64,000 nucleotides of DNA, from the NCBI GenBank assembly GCA_027924645.1, contig BSBN01001482.1, forward strand, positions 11,054,001 to 11,118,000. Reading direction: 5' to 3'. Below the pieces are notes generated by a model. That model saw nothing but the letters and a program-made list of their open reading frames with translations, had not been told where the DNA came from and searched no databases. Source of the stretch: Cunninghamia lanceolata. Its lineage: Eukaryota; Streptophyta; Pinopsida; Cupressales; Cupressaceae. Below, in pieces: positions 1 through 12,595 of this stretch (its first letter is position 1; the number at the start of each line of letters is the position of its first letter). Made by a program: the position numbers and the translations under genes.

Positions 1-2430
1 CCTCAAGATAGGTCTTGTGAAGGATGTCACCCATAGTATCACAAAAGGATTAATAAAATCCATAGGGAAATCCATCCAAACCAGGGTCATTGTCATTGGA
101 CGTTGAAAAAATAGCCTCCCTTAAGTGATCTTTGGTTAGAAGCTGATCACAAAGAATGCACTGGGAATTGGAAACCTGACAAGGAACCACATTAAGGCAC
201 TATTGTAACACAACTGAATGGGCTGAGGTATACTACTAAGTGAAAACAACTTGTTCATAGTGCTAGACAAAATCCTAAATAATGTCAGGAAGCTCATTCA
301 AGAGTTGTTGCCCCTCTTTAATTTGCATAATGGTTTGAGATGTATGGTAGGCACATAAAGCCTAAAACAATTTTTTTTTAGACCTTATCACCAATCTTGA
401 GCTATTGAAGTTGAGCTTTGATTTGGACTCCCCAGGTAGTGTGAGCATCTACAACTTGCTTCTAGTGATAGAGATAAGCCATCCAAAATTGAATAGCTAA
501 ATCGAGTGGTGGTGGCTTGGTAAAGCTCTGAGATGGTAGCCTTGTAAGAGTGGTGGAAAAAATAGGACAAATGATGCCCATAAATATAGAGGTAGGAAGT
601 ATAAGTTATAGCATCATTTGACCAAGCTATCTAGCTAGTCTCATGCATAGGACATGGTTCCAAATTTTAGACATATTGAATGTGGGCTGACATGGCTTTG
701 TGATTGAGTAATGATGTGTTGAAAAACAATAAGTCTTCATAGCCTTGGGTTTAGTAACTTGCCACTCTATAATAAATTGTATTGAAAAGTGATCTAAAGC
801 GACAATGTCTGACAAAGGCTCCATTAGCAAAGAATAATAACTAAAAAATGAAAAGAAATATTGAGCTAACAACATGGTTTGATCTAGATGCTTGACTAAT
901 CTTTCAACGACAACCCTTCAAAATTAATCCTAGTGTACCACATCATATGATCTTGGCAATAGCCAAGATTGGGATCAAAAAGACCCAATTTATTATGTAT
1001 GAAGAATCAGGCCTCTCTTTTGCGAGCTATCTAGTGCATAGGCAAGGCCCCACATTTATCATAGGTCATTTCAATCATAATAAAAACCCAAACAGAAAAC
1101 ATGTTATGGAAGACATTGAATTAGTGACCCGTCTCGAAAGAGAATATCTCCCTACAACATCATTCAAAGCATAAATATTAATAATTCCAAAGGAATGATT
1201 AAAAATTGTTGGAAAGATCTCACAATGCTTAGTTGGCAGGATCACATCCTTGATCAACTAAGTGTTAGTGCCACATAGGAGAGAGAAAGGTGATAACACC
1301 ACCCTGACCTACTTCATCATTACTACATAAAAAATGACTAAAGACCAAATAACATGACAAGCTACAAAAAATAAGAAACTAAAAATAGTAACCTCTTGTA
1401 ATTAGAGAATGTCCAGACTTGAAAATTGAAGTTTAGCATCATGAAAAGAGTACTTCCTTGGAAGGTCTATTAGAACTCAAACATCCCAAGAGACATAATT
1501 CATAAATGAGTGTCAAGAGTCATCTCCTCATTATCTATCTCATTAAGAGTAGAATAACTATTCTATAGAATGGATCCATTGGTATCAAAACTTCCTATCT
1601 GGAAGTTGAATTGAATTGGCTATCATTTCTTTGGCACAATCTCTCTCTCTCTCTCTCTGGAACTTACATCGCATATCCAAAGGAGGGGAAGTATGTCAAG
1701 CATCAATGGTTGGTGGTTGAGACAAAACAAATGTATCTATTGGAGTTCTTACAAATTTCACCCCACTAGAAGTCTATCTAAGAGACGAGAGCTCAAGTTT
1801 CCTTAAATCTAGAGATTTTGAAATAGTCTTCAAAGCCTAACCCCTAGAGCTCGAAGATGGCTTGGGAGTCTAAGGATTATTATTACTAGAGCTCTTGGTT
1901 TTGTGACTAACCACTATAGACCATCCTTCCTATTTTTTGTAGAAGGTGGTGACTGAGAGATGGGTGGTGTGGAGGGTTTTAAACAAGGAGAAGCCAAGGG
2001 ACAATCCTAAATCTTGTGTTAAGAGGATTGACACTAATAATAGGTATTCAATAGATTCAGATAGAGAATGTAATTATTGTATATCATTTGACCAATTTGG
2101 ATATCAATAGATTATTTTAGGTCCTTCAATAAATCCACCTCAACATAGACCTATCATTCAGGACAAGCTGATTAAAACCATTTTGATTCAATACCAACCA
2201 TAGAGCCTAAAAAAGAGGCTATCTGGCTTAGAAAATTCTAGCACATGGCAAGGGCAACCCAAGGAACTTGACCCAAATGGGGACCCTACGAAACTTATTA
2301 TTAGAGATGACAAAGTCTAAAGTCTAGGGTTTAAAACTAACAAAGAAGAATAGACGAGCCAAGGGCCATAGTTGAGGGTAGCCTCAACATGATTAGATTC
2401 ATCAAAGAAAGAAAAAAATATTTAGTAAGG
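1..2430 (-). pseudogene. Decayed L1-type LINE (ORF1 zinc-knuckle region, endonuclease, start of reverse transcriptase)
   Basis: On the minus strand, domains run in LINE order from high to low coordinates. Around 2225-2310 a 'VPIWVKFLGLPL' stretch matches the DUF4283-type region of plant LINE ORF1. Around 1075-1257 'NIYALNDVVGRYSL' resembles the AP-endonuclease core (NIYAPN). Around 780-830 'LSDIVALDHFSIQF' resembles its SDHxPI end. Around 1-150 'LTKDHLREAIFSTSNDNDPG' followed by LDGF resembles the start of LINE RT, where FS...KAPGPDGF is usual. The frame is broken by many stops and shifts, so it is a dead copy. The remainder of RT and the 3' tail lie left of the window. Domain names are from knowledge of plant L1 elements; exact ends are uncertain. 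Confidence 0.72.
1640..1658. repeat. (CT)n microsatellite
   Basis: Uninterrupted TC/CT dinucleotides inside the LINE relic. Confidence 0.9.
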
Positions 2431-3119
2431 TTTTGCATGGCTGTCACGTCTCATACTTTTTCATACTTGAATGAATGATTAAATGCAATAATTACATTGA
2501 TTGGTTAAATTGATTGCTTCAGCTATTTCGAATCCTTCAGCTATATTGGGAATAACTTATTGATGGTTTTATGAGTTTGAATTTTTGTAGTCTTGTCGAC
2601 GACAAGAGCATGGTTCAGGTAGGGGTGTCCTAGCTTCATGGCAACATTTGTCAAATTTTATCTGGTGTCCTCACACACTCACTTAGATTGCATTTCATGT
2701 GTGATTCAATTAATGTTTGAATTCGAATGTTGCAGCTTCTTGTTTGGCTCTGTCTTCTTCTTGCTCGTCTCAAAATGGAATCTAATACCTGTTATGATAA
2801 AGAAAACAAGTTAGATTTTTTTATGATCTAAACAGATAGTTATGGAAATTTTTTTTAAAAAATCAAAATAAAAATAAAAGGTGATTTTTATTAAAAAATT
2901 AAGTATAATATATATATATTTCATTTATACATTCAAAGAAATAAGGTGGATATTTTTAAATTATTAATTAAGTGATGTTTATTTTAATTTTATGTATATC
3001 CAATTTTAATAGTAGCTAGTAATTATTTTAAAAACTCAATATAAAGATATATATAAATCTTACTTTTAGAATTTAGTAAATCCAAAATAAGACTTGGAGT
3101 TTTATTTTAATTTACTTTT

Positions 3120-3127
3120 TATAAATA
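3120..3127 (+). promoter_or_regulatory. TATA-like box, possibly from an old LTR
   Basis: TATAAATA followed by AGGGGCAACC and a purine-rich stretch. There is no supported gene downstream, so function is doubtful. Confidence 0.22.
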
Positions 3128-4010
3128 AGGGGCAACCATTTTTTTTATTTGCATGCAAGTTAGAAAAATAGGGGGAAGATTTAAATAAATAAAAAGAACC
3201 AAAAGAAAGGTTAGAGAAAATGGGAAAGGAGGATGTATGGCATGCAAAAGAAGGAGGAAACTACTGCTTAATGCATGGTCGACCCAAAAAAGGGGATGGA
3301 GGGTTGTGTTAAAAGAAAAATTGAAGGGAGATCAAAAAGGCAGGGAAAAAAGAACGCACAGAAGGGCAGAACGATCGAAGAACGGGAGAGTGAGTAGCAG
3401 AAGCTTGTGAGAAATCGAGTGATTTTTGGATCAACTTTTCTTGTCACAGGTATTTTCCTGGTTTTGCCATTGTTCTATGTAGTTTATGTCAACTGTATGC
3501 AATTTTTGCTTATTTGAAGTGTTCGATATAGATTCTATGACCGTTAGAGAGTCAAAAGTTAGATTTTGTGTGTAGAAGGTCTCCTCCTTAGATGAAAGTT
3601 GTAAATTGCGTAGTATGTGTCATCCAAAGTTTATGATGTGCCGATCTCCTGTTAAAAAAAATGAATGTCAAAGTTGCACAGCAATGACTATTGCTCTTGT
3701 TTTGAAAGGTCATTTTGCTTTATTGTATGTCAATTGCGTATTGTAGGATGTTGAATCCTTGTTAAATGGAAGTTGATCTTGCTTGTTTCATACCTTTCAA
3801 TATCAAGTACATACCAAACTTTGCTAACGAAGGTCACTGTTGTAATTATAGGCCTAGGTCAGAGTTATATGACATTTTCTTTAGCTTCTTGAAAGCCTTT
3901 TCTGATTAGTGGTATGGTCTCCTATCCTGCAAAAAAAAAATGCATTATATATGTTTCGGGTTTGGCATCTATTCTCTCTCTTGGAAACTTATCAGCTTGT
4001 TGTAAGCTTA

Positions 4011-4090
4011 AAGGGCGCCATCATACATCGGTCGACCTCTATGGTAGTAGAGCCAATGTAAAGGGTGCCGTCATACATTGGTTGACCTCT
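4011..4090. repeat. 30-bp imperfect duplication, 50-bp period
   Basis: 4011-4040 and 4061-4090 both read AAGGG(C/T)GCC(A/G)TCATACAT followed by GGTCGACCTCT or GGTTGACCTCT. Four single-base differences separate the copies, all transitions. Confidence 0.85.
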
Positions 4091-4405
4091 GTAGTGTCAC
4101 TGCCTTATCTTTTGTGCTTCTTATTTTGTTCTTTTCCTCAGGGATGTTTCATTGGAGTACCTTTATAGAAATCAAGAAACATTTTGCTGAGATCTCTGAA
4201 CTTGATTTGAGGTTATCAATGGGATTCAAGAAGGATAAACATGGCAGTTTACCAGCTCGGCCTTTGAGAATAGTTTATCTCTGCCTATCTTTTGATCTAT
4301 CAAAGCTACCCATTCTGCTAGCATTTGACCCTCTTCATGCATCATTAGAGATGTTCCATGTCAATTACTAATGTGAATAATTGATTACCCAGCCAACTTT
4401 ATCAC

Positions 4406-4606
4406 CCTCAATAATCTTAAGACTTGTTTTCTATGTAAATGAAGTCGTTTCATTCTGGTAGAATATAGCAGCCTTTAGACGATTTCTGTGTAGCACATCC
4501 TCAGTAATCTTAAGACATGTTTTCTATGTAGAACGTCCTCAGTAATCTTAAGACATGTTTTCTGTGTAGCACATACTCAGTGATCTTAAGTCTTTTTCTG
4601 TGTAAA
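4406..4606. repeat. Short tandem repeat, about 38-bp unit, four diverged copies
   Basis: Units share the core 'CTCAGTAATCTTAAGACATG' followed by TTTTCT(A/G)TGTA. They start near 4406, 4499, 4537 and 4575. The first copy is separated from the other three by unrelated sequence. Confidence 0.8.
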
Positions 4607-6849
4607 CAAATAGTTCTCTACGTAACAGTAGATATTCTCGGTATGATTTAAAGCATTTGCTGCATGATGTAAGTCTAGAACGTAATTAGATCAAACCAAT
4701 TGCATTATAATTTCATTAATTTGTTTGACCATTGAAGTGGATGATATTTCAAAAAGAAATAAACTCTAAGTTAGATATTCATATATGCTTGATTCAAACC
4801 AACAGATTCATAAATGAAAATGATAGAATTTGATAATTGAACCAAATCATTATTTGTACGGAAGAACTTTCAATCACGAATAGATGTTTCACTGAAGCTT
4901 GTTGAAAATTAAACATTTCTTAACTTATACCATATTTCCAACTTGAAGATAGTCATGTAGAAAAACCTTATTATTTCTTACTAATGCAAAAACATTGACT
5001 AAAACTTAAGTCATCTTAGAAGCTATTAACAACTTTTGGGTTCAAATAAACTATTGAATTATATTAAAATGAATCAATTTTATTTCTTTCTCTTATACTT
5101 ATGTTCACTCAAAAAGAGTTAAATTTCTTCATATTGATTGTGCCATGTGTATAAAATGAATGAAATCACTTCATTGTCTTCTTGGAAATTTTCCAGACAA
5201 TATGATGAGTACTATATTTAGAGTGAGTTTGGTTACTATGATTTTTGCTTATCTTCGTCACTTGGATTGAAATTTTGGGAAAGATTGCCTTCCGGGACGG
5301 GTATCGAATATGGGTTATTAGGGAATTGAGTTTTCTTTTTCAAAACTTGCATGCCGTAAAACGGTTAAGTGCTTTGGCCAAAGTGAATAGAATGTTGAAA
5401 TAGACATGCACCATTGGAATAGATGGACTTTTTTCTAGCTATACATTGTATATTTTCCCTACCATATCCTATTGATGAGATGATGCATTCATATTAGTAA
5501 TGCATGTAGATTGATAGGCACATACCAGATTCCACCCTACATATGTTTACAAATTGCTAGGCTCTTCAAGCAGGGTCGGGCATCCTTCAGTATGAAGGAT
5601 ACCGGGGAAGCGCAAGCTTTGTGGTTGGGTGGAAAAAGCGCCTGAACCATGTTCTTGTCCTACGATGCAGTAGATGGTCGGTTGGTCAATGGTGGTCGAG
5701 GACTCCTTGATAGATTTATTTGACATTGATGACACTTGTACTTCTTGTATTCAAAATGCTTGTAAGGCTTGATGCCAATATTTGACACTTGTAAAAATTG
5801 TTTTTACATACTCTGTAAATGACTTCAGATGTATACAAATGCATTGTAATTATGGTTGTACTATATAAACTTATGAAATTGAATCTTGTTGGATTCTTGA
5901 AAGTTAGCTTAATATCTTTCTTTTGAATGATTAATCGAAGTTAATTTACTTTACCTTGGTTTACTGCAGTAACTATGTTTTACTTCTGTGAATGTATGAT
6001 TGTTGGGATACTCAGTACTTTACAATGGCATCTAGATGAATCCCATGTAGGACTTAAGCCCTATTGACCAAGTCTTTGAGCATGCTTTCAGGGGGGCTCT
6101 ACCAAAAACATACCTTACCAAGGTAAACTTTTCTAACTAGCGACATACATTATCAAACTCTGGAATCAAAAGAATAACATCTAGGGGTGTTTCAAAAGAT
6201 GTACCTCATGAAACACCTTTGGAACAAACTTCATAGGTCACTTGAGCAAGCATGCCATTATTTATCATTGTTGAATAGGTCTTCAACTCCAACAATAACA
6301 ACTATGGAGGAAATAAAGACTGAGGCCATTTAAAGAGGGTGAAAATCACATGTAGGTGTGGCAATGTAAGTGGTGTCACAAAAAATGTTAAAAGAAACAA
6401 CAAACTCTTGCTTTCTGAAGCAATATGACATGGACATAAGAAAAGCCAATAAAACCTAGCCAAATATTAACTTTTTGCTTGTTGCATAATTTTTTAATCT
6501 CCATTGTTATTTCAAATACTAAGTGTCTAATCTCTTTATTCACACACTCTATTATTCTTGAATATCATTTATTTTATTTTACTTTAGAACTATTTGAAGT
6601 AGTACATGTGTACATGGAAACATAAACTTTAATTTGTAGTTAAGAATTATTTTGATTTATCTTATCGACATGTTTACTTCAAAGTTTTTATTTTAAGAGT
6701 TACTTTATGCAACTTTTAGTTTTACTTTTGGAAAAGTGACTATTAATTATTTAGATAATTCTTTTGGTAATGTATAATAATATGTTTTATTTCTATATTT
6801 TTAATTTTATATTTTTAATTTTTTAAATATATGTAGTTGTGTTATGGTT

Positions 6850-7451
6850 TTTATGTGCATGGTCACAACATGAAGTTTCTTGTAGAATGTCTTTAGTGTA
6901 ATCAACATTAAAAATTCAAGTACAAAGCCAAAAGACTAGAAAAATTTCCTGTGTCCAAAATTAATTTTTAGATAGTCAATCCATATAGATTTGAGCCTTC
7001 TAGATGCAATGGTGAGGTCCATTTGGCTCCACGTTGCAATTTTGATAGGGCTTGGTGCCATAGTCAACACAAATTGGGAAGGGACTTGCAAGATTGCTCT
7101 GATACCAAGTTAGAACAACTTACAAAATCAAGATCACTTACACAAAGTTGAAAATACACAAAATAAAGCCAATAACTATATACAATCATCCAAAATGTGG
7201 AGCATAATGAAATATACAAAGAGACCAAGTGCATATAAAAGCAAGGTTGATGAGGTGAGATTGTAGGACACAAAGACTGACTACCCCTCCAAAGATGTGA
7301 CACATGTGGACTCACTTGAGACAAGTGTGAGGACACATGTTGTGTGCAAATGAGGTGAGACAAAAGTTGAAATAACCTCTAAGTGAACTTAAACGTAGTG
7401 TGAATAGGACCTAGTCAAGCTAGATGGGTAAAATTTATTTTCACACTAACA
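6850..7451 (-). mobile_element. Truncated Ty1/copia 5' end (LTR plus primer site and leader)
   Basis: The LTR is 7108-7451 (about 344 bp). On the plus strand it reads (A)GTTAGAACA... to ...CACTAACA, so the termini are the TGTTAG/CTAACA pair with the first base mutated. Immediately inside it on the minus strand lies TGGTATCAGAGC, the initiator-tRNA-Met primer site typical of plant copia elements. About 250 bp of leader follows toward lower coordinates and then similarity fades. No gag-pol or second LTR was found nearby. Confidence 0.7.
7096..7107 (-). other. Primer-binding site, initiator tRNA-Met type
   Basis: The minus strand reads TGGTATCAGAGC, directly abutting the LTR at 7108. Confidence 0.85.
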
Positions 7452-7483
7452 ATTAACATTAAAAATTCATTTATTTACAAAAA

Positions 7484-7561
7484 TAGTATAGATATCTTAA
7501 ATACATCTATCTAGAAGACCCGAGAGATATATAATTAGATGTATTTAAGATATCTATGCTA
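7484..7561. repeat. Long hairpin: 26-bp arms, 26-nt loop
   Basis: 7484-7509 is the reverse complement of 7536-7561 with one mismatch. The core arm is AGATATCTTAAATACATCTA. It lies about 30 bp outside the copia LTR. It could be a MITE core, an arm duplication or a small-RNA-type foldback; there is no evidence of transcription. Confidence 0.85.
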
Positions 7562-9414
7562 GTTTAAAATATACATATTATTAAACATTACATTATCATT
7601 TAAATCTATCTACCAAATTTAGTACATGCACACATAGACTCATAGATAGGTAACCAATAGATAAGAAAATACATATGAACATTATTTATTTAACTTTAAA
7701 CTAAGAGCTCTTTTATTTTAGACGTTATTTACTTTATATTTTATTCAAAAACTATTTTATTTTTTATGTGAATATCATTTTTAATATCTATCTAAATTAT
7801 TAAAAGATGCACACATAAATAGGTAAGTAGATAGATAAGAGAAGGTATAAAGACTATTTATTTTAATTTCTACTTGAAACTTATTTTCTTTTAGACATTA
7901 TTTACCTTGAAGACCTATATTTTGTAGCACTTACCAATTATTTTTATTATAATACAACATCATTGATATTGAGTGTTTATTATTAAATATTATTAATTTA
8001 ACATGTAAATTGATGTCAAATTTAAGATAAATGGTTTTTGCTAACAGTTCACACCATTACACTCCACTCCTCATAGAATTCCTCTCGGTGTAAATATATA
8101 CATTAATTTTATTCTCAATAAATTGTAATAAAAACATTTATTTTCATTATAATTTATTTATTATTACTTCATTATTTTAATTAATAAAATGAAAAGGAGG
8201 CAACTTTAATATTTTCACCACTACATACTACAAGTATTTTATATGAGAATCAATTATTCTAGTGGCTTGACAGAGGAACATATGATAGAGGGCCTTGGTG
8301 CATTCATGTCATTGCTTTTGTTTGGGGATAGATGTATGCTATAGAATATGTGCAGTTATTACATACCTTAGCCATGTCCTTATTGTATTGGACTTGGTTT
8401 TGTGTAATGAAACAACTTGCACAATAGATAAATATAATAGTAAATATGTTGTAAATATTCTAAAATAATATGCCACTTCGAGGGGGCAACCTCCTAATCC
8501 GCTTCAAGGGGATACCTCCAATAGTCTTCAATGAGAACACAATACTCAATATGATCCTAATAACTAACCTCTACCTCCTATATCCCATACTTATGCCATG
8601 GGTACCACCTAGGCCGACCTAACTAGCTATATAAGACTATATCAATGATTATATAACTTAAATAAGTGTTAAGGTAGCCACGAACCAACTACTAATAACC
8701 ATATACAACTATAGAATTAAGGGTGTAACATTTTGGGTTTTAGGTTTGGATGTTCGTGGTGCATTTTGTTTTGGATTTATGTTGGTTATGATGGGGATGC
8801 TCGGTCTTTTTGTTACTTTTTAGCTATTCTCACATGGTTTCTTGGTACTATTATCAAATGTCTTAGGTTGTTATCGGTTTTATTCTTTTCTCAAAATTTA
8901 TTTTTGAAAAGCTTTCCATAACTTATACGAATTACAATTTCCTATTTTATTTAATATGAAGGTGTAACTTTTTTGAATAGACCAACAAAATCAAATCCTA
9001 GCCACATTAGATGATAAATTATTACATGTGAAATTTTATTTCTATAGTAAATCAACATATTTGTTGACTCATCATACACATAAAAACCATATCCACCCAT
9101 ACCCATGGACGATACAACTTACAAGATTATAACTTCTATCACATACATTTTATGGCAATACAATTTGATTCCACTAGTTCATGGCTATTCTTAAATATCA
9201 TCCACTTCAATAATGAAAGGTCAATTTTGGTCAATTAAAATAAGCTAAATATTTACCACTTTTTATTGTGAATGAGTTGTAAAATTGCTACTGAGTATTT
9301 AACCATTAAAGTGGATGATATTAAAGTAGAGTGCTTGTTCATATACCTAAATTGTTCCAAGGAAAAGTATAACCGAACTGTATATCATGTCCCTCCTCTA
9401 AAGATGTTCTATAA
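7562..9414. other. AT-rich DNA, nothing recognised
   Basis: Low-complexity A/T-rich sequence with a slightly more GC-rich block at 8460-8640. No domain-bearing reading frame, RNA gene or clear repeat structure was seen. Confidence 0.5.
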
Positions 9415-9606
9415 TTGGTTGTTATGATTCAATTAATTTTATATATACTTGTGCAATTAAATTTTTCAAAGACTGGTTCAATGTACACAGCTCACGACTT
9501 AACCTCGTTCGTTCGTTTCGTAGGAGGCGGCAAATATTATGCAATGAATTTATACGATAACCAAGGAAGATATGGAGAAGTGGTTGTAGAGAAAGACAAA
9601 GAATAG
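9415..9606 (+). CDS. Exon-like short ORF, unknown product
   Basis: The last ~40 codons (from about 9481) have normal codon texture and encode a Gly/Tyr-rich, then acidic segment including 'GGGKYYAMNLYDNQGRYGEV'. A splice-acceptor-like TTTCGTAG precedes the GGCGGC block at 9527. I do not recognise the product. It may be the end of a decayed host gene lying just upstream of the GC-richer patch at 9.6-10.3 kb. Confidence 0.25.
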   Translation: MVVMIQLILYILVQLNFSKTGSMYTAHDLTSFVRFVGGGKYYAMNLYDNQGRYGEVVVEKDKE

Positions 9607-9954
9607 AATGGTCAAATCACAGCGATACGTTTTACCTTACCCTAACGCAAAGAGACTTACAACCCAATGCTCACATGCCTCACAACTCTAAACCCTAAAC
9701 GATGGGAATAGAAGGCAATCCGGACCCAACGTTTAGAGACGGGTGAATGACAATGGAGATAAGAACAGGCCGTCATGGGAAACTGTCGGGACCCGCGCCG
9801 GCACGTCTCTGGACTTGTTTTAGGGTTTAAAGGTGACGGTGAGATGCATTCACCATTCCCCGTGTAATTAAACTTCACTCTACTCCTTCGTTCATTTCTC
9901 CTGCACAGACCGCCATGCACATCCAATTGGCCTCGGACATTTAGAGAGACAAAT

Positions 9955-10286
9955 ATGGTACCCAGTCTCCAAGAGCCTTGGAAACAAGAAAATGTTCAAT
10001 GGCTTCTTCCAACGGACCTGCTGTTGGAGGAGAATGACCAGACTTTAGAAGAGGAGCTGGTGGACGTAATAGCCAATGTGGGGGAGGTGAGTTATCTGCA
10101 ACCGAGTTTGAGCAAGGTGAAGTGGATTTGAGCATGGAGAATTGCAACTGGTTTGAATACTCGGGTTTGGCTGCAATGGAAATCTCTTGTTTCTTTAACG
10201 AGATGATGGATTTTGAGTCGGTGAACATGGACCAAGGCCTGGTGGGCACCCAAATAGAGTGGGTTCCTGACAATTCGGATATATAA
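9955..10286 (+). pseudogene. GC-richer exon-like ORF with one frameshift, unknown product
   Basis: An ATG at 9955 opens 58 codons of acidic, Leu/Glu-rich sequence, for example 'WLLPTDLLLEENDQTLEEEL'. From about 10083 to the TAA at 10284-10286 a second frame is open and looks equally protein-like, for example 'NEMMDFESVNMDQGLVGTQI'. Joining them needs a one-base shift near 10060-10085, or a small unseen intron. The block has higher GC than its surroundings and CCCTAAA-type motifs upstream. I do not recognise the family. It is the best candidate for a non-transposon gene relic in the window. Confidence 0.3.
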
Positions 10287-10432
10287 ACATATGACGCTCC
10301 AGCAAATGTCGTAAGTGGATGAGTTTTGGTTTCCCTTGATATATGCACTCTAGCAACTAATATTATAATCAGACATTTAACGGTATAGATATTAAAGAGA
10401 CACTGATATTGTTTTACATTGTAGTTGGAAAT

Positions 10433-10760
10433 ATACAGTCATATAGACATTTTCTTGTTTTCTCTGTTTTTTTTTAAATAAAATTTTACAGTATAAACTG
10501 TAACCATGTTGGAAGATAACCTTATGATATTGTTTTCTTTGTTTTCTTTTTTAAATAAAATTTTACAATATAAAAGAGTATTCAGGGTGGTGATTCTAAA
10601 CTGTGACTATGTTGGAAATAAATAGTCATATAGAAAATTTCCTCATAACCTTATGATATTGTTTTCTCTGTTTTTTTTTAAATAAAACTTTATAGTGTAA
10701 AAGAGTATTCAGGGTAATGATTGTACAATCACAGACAATTTCCTCATAACCCCATGACAA
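10433..10760. repeat. Imperfect tandem repeat, about 129-bp unit, 2.5 copies
   Basis: The block with CTTATGATATTGTTTTCT, a T-run, AAATAAAA and AGAGTATTCAGGGT recurs with anchors near 10521 and 10651. A partial copy precedes them near 10440. Confidence 0.75.
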
Positions 10761-10829
10761 ATATTTATGCAAATGGTAATCAGAAATCCATATGTAAAAG
10801 AATAGACAATATACCATCAAAGGTGACAT

Positions 10830-11264
10830 AAGATATACCCTGGAAAATCCTCAATAAGGGAAACACCCAGCCTCCCAAAACATCTATCTCTCATATATTA
10901 TTCAACAATAAACATTACAATACATATCCAGAGTTTCTATGAATACCCCTGAAACATCAAGCTCTCTTCATACACTCCATATGAACAAGCATGGAACCAC
11001 ACACCCCATGCCATGCTTCAAACCCTCACATGTGCAACCTACAAGAGATGCTCAATCTAGCCAAACCTAGCTCAAACAGTCAACAAACCAACCCAAACCC
11101 AGCTCAAACAACCAACAAACCAACCCCAAAAAATAAGCTCATGCAAATACTAGATGTAGTATGGTAAAATTGCCTTCCTCAAAACCATGAGCACAGTAAA
11201 ACCATTGACCCCCACATTTAATTGGTACTAAGTTTTCACTTTTTCTCAATATTTAAATAATTAC
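10830..11264. other. A/C-rich spacer, nothing recognised
   Basis: The plus strand is purine/C-biased, with a short repeated phrase near 11076-11125 (AACCCAAACCCAGCTCAAAC-like). No gene. Confidence 0.5.
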
Positions 11265-11342
11265 AAATAATTAATTAATTATTATATGTGTTCCACACAC
11301 ATAAAATAATTAATTAATTATTATATGTGTTCCACACACATA
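11265..11342. repeat. Perfect 39-bp tandem duplication with an internal palindrome
   Basis: 11265-11303 and 11304-11342 are identical. Each unit ends in TATGTGTTCCACACACATA, whose TATGTGT and ACACATA arms can pair. A perfect copy among otherwise decayed DNA suggests a recent duplication. Confidence 0.92.
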
Positions 11343-12595
11343 AAATAATTAACCCAATGTTACATACAAGGATTACAACTGGCACCAAATAAATATTTAA
11401 TGTAGTTAAACGCATCACATGGATGCACCACAAATAATTAAATAATATCAATGTTATGTAACAGATCAACTATGTGTGACTGTGTAAGCCATCAATGTTT
11501 GTTATTAAGTAGTTCTAGTCTATTTTTATATTTCTTTATTATAAAGTTTGATATTTCAAGTCCAATTATAAAAAAATATTATTGAATTCTAATTTCAATC
11601 AGTTGAAAATGGTTATTTCTTGGTAAAAGTGATTATTCGACCTCATTAATGTAAAATTTGATGTGTGAAGGCCAATGATTTAACAAATGAAAATGGTATG
11701 AAATTTTTTTGTAATTGTATATTTAAAATCTTAATTTTATATTTACATTATTAAAACAATGATGTTGACGACTTTATAATTAATTTAATTATAATATAGA
11801 AAAAGTGCATAATTGTAAATTTTTTTAATTTATTTTTAGAATTAATTAATTTGTACATATTTATATATATTTGAAGTGGTTTCAGGTCTTATAAGATTTT
11901 GAGTTATGTATTTAGGTCATGAAATGATTTTTTAGAACAACAATTTTGCACATTTGTGATGCAGGAACTTCTGGCGATCATAACTTTTGACTCGGATGTG
12001 GGTTTTCTACAAGATTTTATGGGTGGATGCGTTATGAGGTAGAAAGTGGTTTCGTAACCACCCTAGTGGGTTGGACCCTGTCTTGGCACTTTTTCAGGGC
12101 TTGAAACTTTTATCTTGGTCCTCAAAATAGCAATTTAGTGTTTTTTTCTAGATTTTTAAAAAGTTGCCTTTGTAATAAATCGAAACTCATGTTTTGAATT
12201 TAGAATATTAGTTGGCATTTCATCCTACCTTAGTTTTAGGAAGCTTTTGGGAAAAAATAGGATTTTCAAGATATGATTGTAAAATTACCTAAAATGGCAA
12301 AAATCTGACAATTGTCGAAATCTGCCAAAAAAGATAATTTTTTGATTTTTTAGTTTTTTCTTGGATATAAGAGAGTTTTCTCTCATTGTAGCAGCAGAGT
12401 TGATGAATAGAAGTTTTTTTATGTTCCAGTCTTCAAATCTTTGGCTCTCACATGATTAATGGAAAAATTATATTGAGTGTATGTTGTGTACTGCATCAAT
12501 TTGTCCCTTAATATTTCACAAGTTTGTAGTAAACTTTTTGTGTACAACACCATTAGCTTTCAACTCCACAATCACTTTTACTTTTATCATTAACT
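11343..12595. other. AT-rich DNA, no supported feature
   Basis: Long A/T runs and one more complex block (11880-12120). No coding frame with recognisable domains. Confidence 0.45.

Larger units (their letters stand above)
2431..6849. other. Non-coding, AT-rich spacer without a supported gene
   Basis: No reading frame here carries a recognisable domain. A TATA-like TATAAATA lies at 3120-3127, followed by purine-rich DNA to about 3420, which resembles an LTR transcription start, but no matching LTR partner is present. Short imperfect duplications are listed separately. A block at 5545-5740 is more GC-rich and can be read in several frames with no recognised product. Confidence 0.5.

Noticed and set aside
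2600..5670. Inverted similarity ACATGGTTCAGG / GCATGGTTCAGG between 2612 and 5650
   Set aside because: The match is only about 18 bp with differences and no extension, so it is not enough to call an element.
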